Shown here in pieces: positions 46,630-60,100 of a stretch of DNA of 64,000 nucleotides. How positions within the stretch are numbered: position 1 is the first letter of the stretch; the number at the start of each line of letters is the position of its first letter. The notes under the pieces are model-generated. The model was given only the letters and a program-made list of their open reading frames with translations, ran no database searches and had not been told where the DNA came from. Origin of the DNA: Abelmoschus esculentus (lineage: Eukaryota > Streptophyta > Magnoliopsida > Malvales > Malvaceae). Location of the stretch: positions 1,004,501 to 1,068,500 of the forward strand of contig JAUCBN010000035.1 of assembly GCA_035048815.1 (NCBI GenBank), written 5' to 3'. The position numbers and the translations under genes were made by a program.

Positions 46630-49369
46630 ATGGAAAACACGACGGTGCAGCTAGAACGGCAACTCACCCGCCAGCTCTCAACTGGTTCGTTAAGACGAGG
46701 ATTCAGCCGCCAATTCTCGCGGCAGTCATCCAAGGACCCAAGGAGGAACAACCAACGGTTCAGCTTTGGGCACCAGTCATCGATGGACCCCATGCATAGG
46801 ACACCCTCCGTGGAAAGGCTGACGGTGCCGGGGAATTTGGACTCCACGATGCAGCTGCTGTTCAATGCATGTAGAGGGGACGTCGAAGGATTGGAGGAGC
46901 TATTGGATGAAGGAATTGATGTCGATAGTATCGATTTGGACGGCCGTACTGCTTTGCATATCGCTGCTTGCGAAGGTCACATCGAGGTAGTCGAGCTGCT
47001 GCTTAGTCGGGATGCGAACATCGACGCCCGTGATAATTGGGGTAGCACGGTACCACTTCTTTCATAATTTACTTGACATACTGCATAATGCACATTACTA
47101 ATTGATCATTGTAATGTTGATAAAAATTTCGTCGGCAGGCGGCCGCCGACGCAAAGCACTACGGAAATCTGGATGTGTACAATCTTTTGAAGGCCCGTGG
47201 TGCCAGCATTCCTGTATGATATTAAGTTTTCTTCGTTTATGATTAATGATTCATGTCTGTATGAACTTTGATGTTTACATTTATAGCATGATGTTAGAAA
47301 ACAAGGAAGACTCCAATGACAGTTTCTAACCCTGGAGAAGTTCCGGAGTATGAGCTTAATCCGTCCGAGCTTCAAATCCGGAGATCGGATGGTATAAAAA
47401 CGGTAGAGTTCTCTTAACTTCCCTTTACAGGATTGATGTACACATCTGCATCTTGATGAATTTATTTGTTCTTGTTATAAATCGATCGTTAACATGTTAC
47501 AAATCACTTTCCAGGGATCATATCAAGTGGCAAAATGGAATGGCACCAAGGTCTCTGTAAAGATACTAGACAAGAACAGCTATCAGGACCCTGAGACCAT
47601 GTATGCACTTACTTCGTTTTATTTTACAGATGCGTTTGACTCGTATTTACGAAACGATATGTATATGTCCATCCTTTCCCTCTGAACAGAAATGCTTTCA
47701 AGCATGAGCTAACGTTATTGGAGAAAGTCCGGCATCCTAATCTGGTTCAATTTGTTGGAGCTGTTACTCAGAACATTCCCATGATGATTGTTTCCGAGTA
47801 TCATCCTAATGTAAGCTTGTCTCTTTCCCTGTTTGTTCGTGTTCCGTCAATTCGTCTATTATATATGTATATATGCATGCTTTTATTTCGGATGAACACA
47901 CTGCATGTCCGGTTAGTCAAAAAGTGGGATGACTAGATCTGTATTTCAGGGTGACCTGGGAAGCTACCTTCACAAGAAAGGGCGTTTATCGCCACATAAA
48001 GCTTTGAACTTTGCTCTCGACATTGCCAGGCATGTACCGTTTTTTCTTACTTGAAGAATACTTGCCTGTATTATCATTTTGATCATAGTATGTACCCATG
48101 GTTCTTCTTTATGATGACTAATATTTTCTTGATAACAGAGGAATGAATTACCTTCATGAACACAAGCCAGATCCGATAATTCACGGCGACTTAAGGCCAA
48201 AGTAAGGCAATCACTGTCAGGGCTGATCTAATTCTTGCAGAAACATCGAGTCAACTTTTTGATGTACTCATGTGATGAACTGTTCTTTAATATTCGAAAT
48301 TTTGGTAAGGTGCCAGAAATGTTTTGATGGATAGCGGAGGTCAGTTGAAGGTAGCTGGATTTGGTTTGCTAAGGTTGTCAAACATATCATACGACAAGGC
48401 GAAAGTATCCGAGGCTCATATCGATCCATCAAGTGAGTTTGTGTACATTTGATACATCAAGCTTTTCTGCTAATGGTAAATTGTGGCCAATGATTTGGTC
48501 TGTTTTTCTGATGTAGATATATACATGGCACCTGAGCTCTATAAAAACTTGATAGTCGATCGAAGTGTCGATGCTTACTCTTTCGGTGTCATGCTATACG
48601 AGGTACATTTTCTATCGTAAGTTCGCCAGCTGATGGAGAGGGTTGAGGGAAGTGGATATTCAGACCATTCAAAGCTGCATTTTGGTTAAAACTAGGTGAT
48701 AACTGATAACCCCTTTTTTCTGTTTCGTTCTCCTTCAAGTTCAGATGATCGAAGGATCAACACCTTTTCATTCGATGTCTGCCGAAGAGGCAGTGAAATC
48801 GATGTGTTTAGAAGGAAAGAGACCATCGTTCAAGACGCGGTTAAGAAGTTATCCCCCGGACTTAAGAGAGTAAGTTTAGGAGAAAAGATTGCAGTGCCTC
48901 CTAACTATACACATACAAATATTCTTAAGCATTACTATCATTGTAACAAATGAACAGGCTGATTGAAGAATGCTGGAACCCGGAACCGCTTGTCAGGCCG
49001 ATTTTTTCGGAGATTATCGTAAGATTAAACAGAATAGTTGCTAGCTGCTCGAAACACGGGTGGTTGAAAGACACTTTCAAGCTTCACTGGTATGCCTTGT
49101 ACTGCAAGCTTCTTTAACTTGATATGTAGTTTGTACATGTTCCTTGACATTTCATGCCTACATATACATATGTCCTATATGAGAAATACGACTCTGCATA
49201 TGCACGTAAGTGCACGGACATACACACGTACGCCTATACCAAGCCCGGATTGAACAGAAACTTCGTCGGCCTCTGGTTTTGTCAAAGCCAGGGCTATCCC
49301 TGCAAATCTGAAGTTTGCTTTGCTATGCAACACTGTAACGCATCAGAAGTGACTCTTTGCAGGAAATAA
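46630..49369 (+). CDS. Integrin-linked-kinase-type ankyrin-repeat protein kinase (Raf-like C1), 471 aa, 12 exons
   Basis: Exons: 46630-47049, 47139-47213, 47298-47402, 47515-47600, 47690-47810, 47950-48029, 48139-48201, 48317-48432, 48517-48602, 48745-48869, 48958-49089 and 49363-49369. The sum is 1416 nt, 471 residues. After a basic N-terminus (RQLTRQLSTGSLRRGF), ankyrin repeats occupy about 73-165 (DGRTALHIAACEGHIEVVEL). The kinase domain covers about 195-465. Lys216 (VSVK) is kept, but HRD is HGD (311-313) and DFG is GFG (331-333). That is the usual state of plant ILKs such as Arabidopsis ILK1, which act in ion homeostasis, immunity and osmotic signalling with weak or Mn-dependent activity. 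Exon 6 uses a GC donor (48030-48031); a nearby GT would break the frame. The final exon is only 7 nt and supplies part of Trp, Lys and the stop. Confidence 0.9.
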
Positions 49370-51100
49370 GGTAAGAGTCAGTTGCTTCGAAACGGAGAAA
49401 ATCGGAGGATTGCGACAGAGGTTTCGATCTCGAATTTTCTGAAGCTTCGTCTTACAAGATTGTATGTTATAATAACTGATCTTCCCTGTATTTCTTCTCT
49501 CAAGGTGCTGGAACAGTTCCTTGATATGTGTATGATGGGTGAAAAAGTCAAAAAGCTTTACATTATGGAACATGCACACAAATGGGAAAATTGTAAATCA
49601 GCACCACTAAATTTACTTGTTATTGCATTTGGATCCTTTTTAATATTGGAACAATTTAACTCATACGTCAAAAATACCCAAACATACTGCCACTTTTCAT
49701 TCCACGTAAGCATGCCCATCCGACGTGGGATCTACTTTCCCTCTACATTTTTAGTTTTGATTTATATATATAAAACATCTCTATAATATATTAAAATATA
49801 GTCCTTTTATTTTAATTTTGAGATTAATTTTTTTTAGAAATATTGTTCTCTCCATCATTTTTACCACAAATGATACACCCGGTGCATTTCAAATCCATCT
49901 TATTTATTTCGACTATCAGTGTAGACCTTCATGAGGTGAGAGAGATCCTAAGATTTTTTAATAATTTATAATTTTTTTATGTCAATCGAGTTGTAAATTC
50001 AGTAGTACATACATTAACACACTGAATTTTAATTTGGTGTTATCGATTAAATTCGATATAAACCGTCCTAATTATATCAAGCCTTTTATTTTGTTTGATG
50101 TCATTTTTATTAAATAAAGTTTACGATTTTAAAATTTTAAATTCGATTTTAAGGTTTATAGTTAATATTCAGATTTTAAGATTTGAGATTTAAGTTTTAA
50201 ATTTTATAGAAGGGTTATGTAATAATTCTTTACTCAGTTTATGTATTAAAATATAACCTATATATATATATATATATATATATCATAGTTATTCGATCAT
50301 GGATTGAATTTATAGATTTAAAATGATCCTTGGGTCACACCAACGCAATCCCAAAGCTATTAAATTGAAATCTCAACCGAAAATACAAGTGAAAAGTTGC
50401 AGAGAGTGGGAAGGCAGCAAGTAATTATTTCAGAGCCTTGTGTCACGACCCGCCAGTAACAATGAGGTTAATATGCACGGATCGATTTAAGAGAATTAAG
50501 TCCGTGACAGTTGGCACTAGATACTAACTCATCTTCCTCAGAATCATCAGCTGCAGCAGTATGGACTCAGCTGTCCTTTCCCCAGTCATCAGATTCTAAA
50601 AGTTGAATCTGCAATAAGAAACAGGAACATAGGATATACATATACATATACATATAAGTTCTTTCACCATCCAATCAAGCCACATAGGTATCGGGAACAT
50701 ATATTCTTTAAACAAAGTCAAGAGTTCTGGGTAACTAACATGTCATAAAATGCAAAAAACTTACCTTTTGTGCTGCTTAGGAGGCTCCATTTTCGGACTT
50801 GTTTGCGATTTGGTGAGCACTTACAGCAGCATGGACTTTCTTGTACAAGGACTAGATTTGATCAGTCTCAAGTCCTTGATTAATAGACACAATAAAGAAG
50901 GCTAAGGCATGTTTTCTCGACAAATTCATCCGGGAAGATAGAGCAATTAAAACTCTCAAGGCTCGTATAATTCGTTACACAAGAGATATTAAATTGTTAA
51001 TTTCTATACTAATATACAAAATATATATGAATACGGAAACAAGCACATCGAAAACAAAACCAATATTCGAACCCATTTTTTCACCTGAGTTAGAGTAATG
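49370..51100. other. Convergent intergenic region between the ILK-type gene and SAC9
   Basis: Both genes end here, so it holds their 3' UTRs. A (TA)n microsatellite is at 50259-50283. At about 50430-50960 a GC-richer patch on the minus strand includes a donor-like AAAAG|GTAAG (near 50765), so the SAC9 3' UTR may be spliced. I see no coding gene. Confidence 0.4.
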
Positions 51101-54100
51101 TCAAACAGCTGAAAGGCCACTAGCCCACTTGCCAAGCTCATAAGGATCAGCATAGTAATACAACTTGATTCTGTTTGACAGAGACAAGCCTGCAGCAACA
51201 ACATGAGCTCTAAAACTAGCATCATCCTGCTCGGGCAGCTTGTCCGTAAATGCTGCAACATCTCCCACAAGTTTGAAAGAGATCCTTCGAGTTTGCAATT
51301 GTCTAGGGAAATCGAAGTACATAGCTGTTCCTGGTTTGGCCTCTGGCAATCTGTATTCTGCAATAGTCACCATGTTGGATCCTATTCCTTCCTGTAATAT
51401 TATTGTTTCAGTAAATTTCCCAGGAAATTATTAAGTAGGGATAAAATCTAATCCTGAAGGCCACACAAAGGTAAAATTGTAAAAAGTAACCAAAACTGCA
51501 GAAAAGATATGAAACAAAAGTCAGATGAAGTGGAACTAGGTTCTCAATACCCCGGTAAATGCTAAATAAATATGAGCAAGCAAAAGGTAGATTCAGACAC
51601 CAAGGAACATTTCCGGTGTCCAGTTTCACTAAAGTGTGCATTCCTCTGGAAAACGAAAGAGATTAATATAGGCTTATAAAAGTTAAAGGTCTCAAACAAC
51701 TCTCCTATCAAGGAGATAAAAGGGGACAAAGCAAACAAAATTATGCCTGTCCTTGTCTCTTCAAAATCTAAAGTAGGATTCAATACTAATTTCAATATGT
51801 TGTTGCCTCGTATTTCTACCACAATAATTATCCTGGTTAAAATTAACAGGAGGTACATTAAAGGCAGGTCTGACAGATACCTGGAGTGCAGAAACTTGAA
51901 TATACAAAACAGCAGGGGAGATATATCTATCTTCTAAAAATATTTCTGATGTATCCCAGATATCTGCATCTGAAGATGGCGAGTGGGTAATTCGAGGTTT
52001 TATTGCATGGAAAGCATCCAGTCGGAATCCAGCAAGCAATGGTGAAGACAGAGGCAGATACTGCTCTAAGATCAGATCATAGTCCATTAGCCTCTCTGCC
52101 TCAATTGGAACCTGAAAATGAACCAAGGTTAACTGAGGCAATGCACACACAACATGAATATGGAGCAAAATGCTCGAACAATGCATAAACAGTGCATCAA
52201 AGCATTAACCATTACCTTGAATCTATTTAATTGTGGAACTCTGTCCAGCCAGTTTCTCTGGTCATAGTTTTCTGATGATGTAAGCTCCATCTCTTTTTTC
52301 ACAGGGCATCCAGCTATCACTATTCGTTTGGCATGAAGGCATGGATTACTTTCAATTGCTCCTCCAACAGAGGCTCGTCGAGTTTCTTGTGCAAAGGGAT
52401 TTTCATTTTCGTCCAGAGACAATAAATTGAAGTCTTTACCAAAATTTAAAGAGCTTGAACCAGGCCGCTGAAGGCGCAGTGTTATCCAAACAATACGACA
52501 CCGAACGGGATTCTTGAAAGTAAATTTTATATGACGGGGCAACTTATCTTCTCTGGTTGACTTTTCCGGTCCATAAAATTCTGGTGATGAGGATATCAGG
52601 GACTGGACATCCCATTTTCCAACACAGTTCCTTTCTTCCCTGTCTATTTTATTGCTTGCCCAGATTTGCACCTGTGTACAGGAGAAACTGTTAAAAATCA
52701 TAACCTTGAGAAAAGCTAAAAGGATACCCTTTTTTGCAGAATTGAAACCTAAAATAAAATTCCCACTGAAGAAGAAAAGACACTCAAGACCTAAGACACA
52801 TAGAGCAATGAAACAACTTGATACAGAGAGGATGATACAAAAAACAGACAAATGATAGGGCATGACAATAATACAAGCATATTAACTTCTGTAGCTCAAA
52901 GAAAATAGTATTAATGGCAGAAGTAAGAGGTGTGTAATAAATGCAGCTCCAGTAATAGACATATCCAAACAATATACATAATTATGTAACACAAGACAAG
53001 CATATAGTTCCAATCAATAATAGTACACTTAATTTTAGTAGACTGTCGGAGACATTCAAAAGTACTGCCTTAGTTTAAATAGTATAAAATACAAAAGAAC
53101 GCAAATAACACAGACATAATAAGGGAAACATGTGTCTTACAAAATACATCCACATCGCACTAGGTTGATGGCACAAGACAGCAGGATTAATAGGCAAATT
53201 TCTAAAAGCAATTCCTTGTGACGTGCTCAACCTTCGAATTATCATAGCTGGGTCTGGAGGATACTAAGTTGAGGACCACAGCTCTTTATTTTATCAAGCA
53301 TCGGGTTGGGGTGACTAACTGCTACATTCTATTTCTTATCAATGCTAATTTTTTTGTGATGATTGCAGAGACGGGCTCATTTATTATCATTTCGTACCTG
53401 CTCAAAGAAGATTTAGTTGTACGGCATTCAAAGGCAGCTAGGGAGTTGGTGTTGGTCACTTGGACTTAGGGGAGCACTAATTACAGCTGTTCCAAGACTA
53501 GCCTAGTGTGCTTATCTGGCTAGAAAGACTCATGGCATGAAGGCAAGTTCCACTGATGCAATTCTCACTCATAAGATGTTGTTTGCAGTATTAAGAAATT
53601 ACAGAAGATAGCTAGGTGTCATGGTTACTGAGATTTAACCTTTCAAGTGTAAAGAAAAAATTAAGAAAATATGTATAGAGAAAACATCCATGTCAGCTAC
53701 ATAAGTATGCCTGAGCCTGAGCAACATAACTGTCATGGAGTAGGAATCGAACATTCTGATGTATTTTTATACCGCAATGACATCAAGAAACATGTTATTG
53801 ATTCGAAGCATGTCAAAAGGGATCTTTATGTAACTAAAGCACAGCTTATTCTGAAGTAAAACATGTGAGAAAGGGGCCATGGTGGTCGTAGATGCAACGG
53901 AAGATGATATTTTTCAGAGAGAACAAAGTGTTTCTCTGTATTTTCTTATTATTCTTCTATATCAAATGATTACAGAATAAGCCTTTAAATAGGCTAAAAT
54001 AGAGTTTTAATATGACTAAAATTATACTTTATCTCTAATTTAAATAATATTTACTCCTCATTTAAATAAGACTTCTAATAAATCTAAACTACTAATTAGG

Positions 54101-57100
54101 ATAAACTATAATTAGATATTAAATAAAAACTCTTAAGACTCCTCGTTACTTTAGACTTCTCTTCAAGCTTTAACACATCTTAGATAACTAACACTCCCCC
54201 TCAAGCTGGTGAACAAACGTAGTAAAGCACCAGCTTGGATCTTGGATGTGATGTCTTACTCTTTTTTTTTCTTCTGTTGTTTCTTCGGAAAAAAAATACT
54301 ACCTGCTCTCAGGTTAGGAGTCTTTGGTTTAGATGCTCCAGCACGCGGTTCTTGATTAAAAGATCTGAGTTGAATGATATACGATGTGATCAAAAGAAAC
54401 TACACTTCCCCTCAAGCTGATAGTTACACAGACTAGAGTTTCAGCTTGGATCTTTGATGTAGAATTCTTAAAGAATATTATTTAGTTTTCAAAGCTAAAC
54501 TATAACTTTTTCATCTAAATAGAACTATAACCTTTTCACCTTTTGGATAGCTGACTAAGATAGAACCAAATAGTTTTTAAGGCTAAACTATAACCTTTTC
54601 TCCTATCTTTTGAAATGGATGGCTTAGATAGAACCAAATAGTTTTTAAGGCTAAACTATAACCTTTTCTCCAATATTTTTCCTATCTTTTGAAACGGATG
54701 GATAAGATAGAACCAAATAGTTTTTTTTAAGGCTAAACTATAACCTTTTTTGCTATCTTTTTTATTGGCTAAGATAGAACCATTAAATAAAGAACCAACA
54801 AAATTAAACGAAAAGAAATTTTATGTAAGATTCCAACGAGGGAGAAGCCAAGGAACGAGTATGGTCAAATGATATCAGCGTAAAAGAAAAACGATGTGTA
54901 TCTGAAAAATCATATTGTCGATATGTTTCTGATTAGAGATGACAACAATGTTGACGACATCAAGATCGTTGTTAGCTCTGATACCATGTGAGAAAGGGGC
55001 CATGGTGGTCGTAGATGCAACGGAAGATGATATTTTTCAGAGAGAACAAAGTGTTTCTCTGTATTTTCTTATTATTCTTCTATATCAAATGATTACAGAA
55101 TAAGCCTTTAAATAGGCTAAAATAGAGTTTTAATATGACTAAAATTATACTTTATCTCTAATTTAAATAATATTTACTCCTCATTTAAATAAGACTTCTA
55201 ATAAATCTAAACTACTAATTAGGATAAACTATAATTAGATATTAAATAAAAACTCTTAAGACTCCTCGTTACTTTAGACTTTTCTTCAAGCTTTAACACA
55301 TCTTAGATAACTAACAAAACATAACTAGGAATATACGCTAATTTAAAAACAGAAGTTCACCATTTGCTATATGGAGTGAAGCAAAATTGAGATATTAACT
55401 TGAAATTGTTTCTAAGAATGATACACACATAAAGTCACTGACACGGGTAGGCCTTGCCAACTTACTTTAACAAGACAAAATTAAGAATGAATATGGGTAT
55501 ACTTACAATGGGAGCATCTACTTCAGAATAACCACATGGACTAACAAGCAATACTACTCCACTGACATCCGAAAGTGTGCCAAGAACAATAACAAATTCA
55601 ACAGAGGTAGTATTAGGGGGAGCCTTCCAATATGAATGTTGTGATCCAGAATACAGTGGAGTGAGCAACGACAGTAGTGGTGCTGAATCTGTGGCTGTCT
55701 CAACCTACAGTTTCATTGTAGGTGATTAGGTGCTATAAGACTATATCAAAGCATCTCGAATGTTTTTTCTCTACAAAAAATATATGAAGCATAAAACTTG
55801 TAGCATGAAGATTACATAGAAGTACAAAAGGACATTCCTTAATCAAACTTTATAGCAATGAAGAGTTGTATTTTTTTCCATATGACCAACCTGACTTTCT
55901 ACTTTTTAGACATGTCTATCATTAGAAACACTAGATAAGTTGTAAGTTTGAATGGTAAAAAGGGACAGAAATTTTGGTTTATCGTTTTCCCCCATATACT
56001 GAATTTAGTGATAATACCATGAGATCGTTTTAAAAGTTTTTCCCACAAAACTCAAAAAATGATAGGAAATTTGGGCAATGAACTTAATATGCATGCCTAA
56101 TCTTTCCAGCAAAAAAATAGATTTCCTAATTGATCCAGCTACCAAGAAGAAAAGACCAACCACTTATAAAAACATGTTAAAGCATTTTATAACCCAATTA
56201 AAGTCATATGCGTGATTTTGATACCTAAAGTCTAAAAATGATCAATTAGGTCACACTAACTTTTCTTCTGCTTAAACACATTCCACATTTGTCTAACCCC
56301 ATTAGAAGGAAGCCTGGCATGTCACTAATCACCTACCAAAATGTACCAGCTGTCAGGTTTTGAGGATTCATTAAAAAAGCATCACACTTTATGAATGTGA
56401 AATATGCTTCATCTAAGGTCAAGTGTCTATTCGTGCATTTTTTACTTAAGGTGTCAAATAGAACATTTGATTGTAGTCCAAGTATCAAATCCACCATTAA
56501 CCTCATAGTCGAAACTAAGTAATAAGTTCTTTTTTAATAAGGACACAGGTGATTAGCATAGGACAAAAGATACAATGCTTTTCATAACTTGGAATGTTGA
56601 TGGTAGACAATAAGCATAAAGCAGTAGGAGAAGATAGAATCCTCATACCATTTTTGATTTAGGCTGAACTTAAACGGATAACTATTAACTAGTAGAAGAC
56701 TCGTCAATACCTAGTAAACCACATTATTTCAAGATAACCATTCAACTAATCCAGATATTGCATCAATGAAACAATATAATCAACATATTAAAATAGAAGC
56801 CAAGATTTTACCAATGTAGAAAGCTGGCAAATGGAAACTCTGCTAGTGATTCTTCCCTGGCAAGTAATTGTTTCAAAACTTTAACAGCCCTCTGATTACC
56901 AGAGGACCAACTCCTTTCAGAAAGGCTATCTAGGAATGAAGATCCTGTAACTTCATCCAGAGCTTTATATGCTGCACTATCAGCACGGGATTTTCTTCGT
57001 GAGCTAATCAAGACCCTAACATAGTCCAAGACCAATGCATCAAGAATTATCTCATGGCAGCACTTTCTGCAAATAACACTGTCCAGTGGCACTGAGCGGC

Positions 57101-60100
57101 TTGTAGTGAGATCACCTTGGCTACTATAACTTGATCCACCCTGATTAGATAAGCCATTGTAATTTGTTGACTCCCTAGTATAATTTGGCAGAAGAAGGGC
57201 TCCTCTCCCAGCAGAACAAATTCGACAAGCCTTTCTGCGACATTGAGAACACAGGAAGACAGATTCCGAACCTTCTGTAGATGACAACATTGAGGAATCA
57301 GATGGAGTTGACTTAGTTTCAGCCCGCACTTCACACTTGCCATCAGAGCAGCTCTCCCCAATTCTATTAATGTTCCAGTAATCTATAACATTATCCTCAA
57401 TCTTCCCAAGACCAGTAGAACCATTAATCTTATCCTCAAGAGCAACTTGCCCAAGCAATGCAAGGGTGCTTGCCACCCTGCATAGTCTTCCTATGTATGA
57501 TTCATCAAGCAAAAAATTTGGATTTACAGTTGCTGGATCAGTTCCAATACACAATAAAGCTCTATCTCTTTCAGCTGCAGAAAGATTCAGATGAAGGCGC
57601 TCAATTTCCAGCTTCATTGCTTCAAGGTAGTTTAGCTTTCTGTCCTGTAAAATTGAATAAATCAAATGGGCACGTTCAATGTTCTATCAGGTTGGAACTT
57701 ACCACCTAAAAATATTTATCTATTGTCACTTCATGTATCGAGTACAGACATGCATTAAGATGATGCACCCAAAAGGGGGAAAAACAGAAGTCAATGTGGT
57801 AAGCATTTTCCAGAGGAAAACAAAAAAAAGAAGAATAGGTGGATAGTCATAACAATTTTCTCCTTATAAATAGGTGGATAGCCAATAGCAGGAAATTCTA
57901 GCATAAGGACCTTAAAATAAGGAAAATAAAATTAAGGGAACGTTACAAAAAAAATGTTATCAAATTATATAAATTGTAACAATTTACATTATTTGATGGC
58001 ATTTATGTAACTTTCCCTTAAATTTACTTCATTTTAAGTTCCTTATTGTAGAACTACCCGGAAAACAACTCCTGGAGGAGAGAGTATTTACTAGTGAGAG
58101 TAATTAGGATTTCATTAGTTTTCCCCAAACATATGAGGTCGAAGAAACATACCATACGTGGCCCTGCCAAGAATTTTACACAATTTATGTACTTCTGTGT
58201 ACCACTATTTTGACTGCCATCCTGTGGTGTACTGGGTTTATGATCAGTTTCAGGACCATGATAGTCCACAACAGATTGGTCCAGAAAATCAAGCAAGTCA
58301 CTTCCTCCATAAGTAACATTTTCTGTAACTGGCAGTGAAACAGGTTTAGAGAGAATGTCGCCTCCAGTTAATAGATCAACCAAATCATTTGCAGAGCCCT
58401 GTGTTGCTGATGTTGACATAGCTTGATTGGATAGAGAAGAGCCAGAAAATGGGTTTGTGTCCGAACCAGACAAAAAATAATTGCTGTCCTTTTGAGATTT
58501 ATTTGCAAGCTCAGTTAGTCTGGCACCGGTCCCTTCATTAGCAAATACACCATTCCAGGGGAGAGAAACTCCAAGGATTTCTACCTATAAATAATTTCAA
58601 TAATTACAAAATCATTTGGCAGAACTAGAAAAAACCATTGCCTAAATCAAAAATAAAATGTAGGTAGGAAATGAAATTAGGACTAATATGCAAAATTGTC
58701 AAAGCAATTGCAGCAGAATAGAGACAAACATTGTATCTAAGCGAAGATAATGACACATGTTTATGAAAAGTATAAGGCTATTATCCATAACCAAAATAAC
58801 ATGGTTTCTTTGCCTGAATGATCTTACTCCATTAACAGCTCTAATTTCTCTACAACCTCCTCCAGCTCTAAGATACAAATAATTATAATACAGAGCAAAA
58901 CTAATCGCATGCAATCTCTTGTGGTTATTACTTTTATTCATCTATCACTAAACCTCTACTTCAAAGACCCATTTACATGCCTGTGACACCTAGTCCAGGA
59001 TAACACGTTAATTGTGCAACAAAAAAGCAAATTTAGAATAAAAAAATACAGTAGATCAGGCAACACATTTCTGAGAAGAGAGAACTGCTTATATATTACT
59101 TTAACTGCACTAATTTCTCTCCAACCCCCTTCTGCTCCTCACTTAAAAAAATACGAATATATATGTAGACAGAGAGAGAGCAAAACTAATCTCCATGCAA
59201 TCTCCTTATGGTGGTTCTGTATTACTTTCTATCATTAACGTACTAAACCTCTACTTCAAATACTCAATAAAGCATACGACACGCATTACTATACGGAAAT
59301 TGTTCGATAGAGAGGCAAATTTAGATAAAAGATATACAGGATACCAAGCAACAATTTCTGAGAAATGACTTTACCTCACCCAGAGTCATAGGACTTCCAG
59401 ATTCAGCAGGATAAAACGTAAGTGCCACTACACGAGTGAGGAAGTCCAATTCTCCCTCTAGTTCTTCAAAATCATACAATAATGACAGAGAAGATGTAAC
59501 TTGATCATGAAGGCGTGCACCAGCTCCAGTGACAGCCATGTCCTCAGCGCTAATTGGACCTGATAACGGAATCAGAAGATTTGTCCCATTTCCACACTGG
59601 GGTATGGAAGCTCCCTGTCGATACGATCCAAAATAGGATTAGAAGACTACTCAAACTCAAATGCATCAAGGCAGATGGTATAACCAAGCTATTTTAGGAG
59701 GAATCTTAGAGAGGAATTTAAGGATATGCTTGGGGAAAACTGGAAGGATAGAAGGAGAAGGGTGTGTGTGCTTGGCAGGAGAGAGTAGGAAAGAAAACCA
59801 AGAGTAATGAGAGTAGGAAAGCTGACAATTTTTCACCCTAATGCATAAAAACAAATCGTTCCAAATTGAAATGATAAGAGAGAAGGTGAGAGAGATGCGA
59901 GTTAAATATGCATATTTACAAGATTACCCGTCATTTTTAAAATTTATCTTTTGATCTTAATGGTGAGATAATATAATGGGTGCAAAGAAAGTTACTTATT
60001 CTTTCCAGTCTCCAGATTTCTATCTTTCCTAACAAGCACCCTACTCTAAATAAAAGATATTATTCTATCCTTTCGCTTTTCTTCTCCCATTTTCCGTCTT

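Larger units (their letters stand above)
53864..55316 (-). mobile_element. Young, non-coding LTR retrotransposon (TRIM/LARD-like) in a SAC9 intron
   Basis: Two direct repeats of 330 bp (53864-54193 and 54987-55316) differ, by eye, at one base. On the minus strand each reads TGTTAG...CTCACA. Target duplication AAACA flanks the element at 53859-53863 and 55317-55321. Next to the right LTR is TGGTATCAGAGC (minus, 54986-54975), the initiator-Met tRNA primer-binding site. Next to the left LTR is CTTGAGGGGGAG (minus, 54205-54194), the polypurine tract. So the element points the same way as SAC9. The internal region is only 793 bp with no gag or pol, so it depends on other elements. It lies in the 2.8-kb intron between 52671 and 55507. 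Confidence 0.93.

Noticed and set aside
48030..48035. A GT donor at CAT|GTACCG for ILK exon 6
   Set aside because: Using it puts the next exon (GMNYLHE) out of frame; the GC donor four bases earlier keeps the frame.
53269..53859. Open frames of 62-66 codons in the large SAC9 intron
   Set aside because: Intronic, unconserved in style, and without domain; no evidence for a nested gene.
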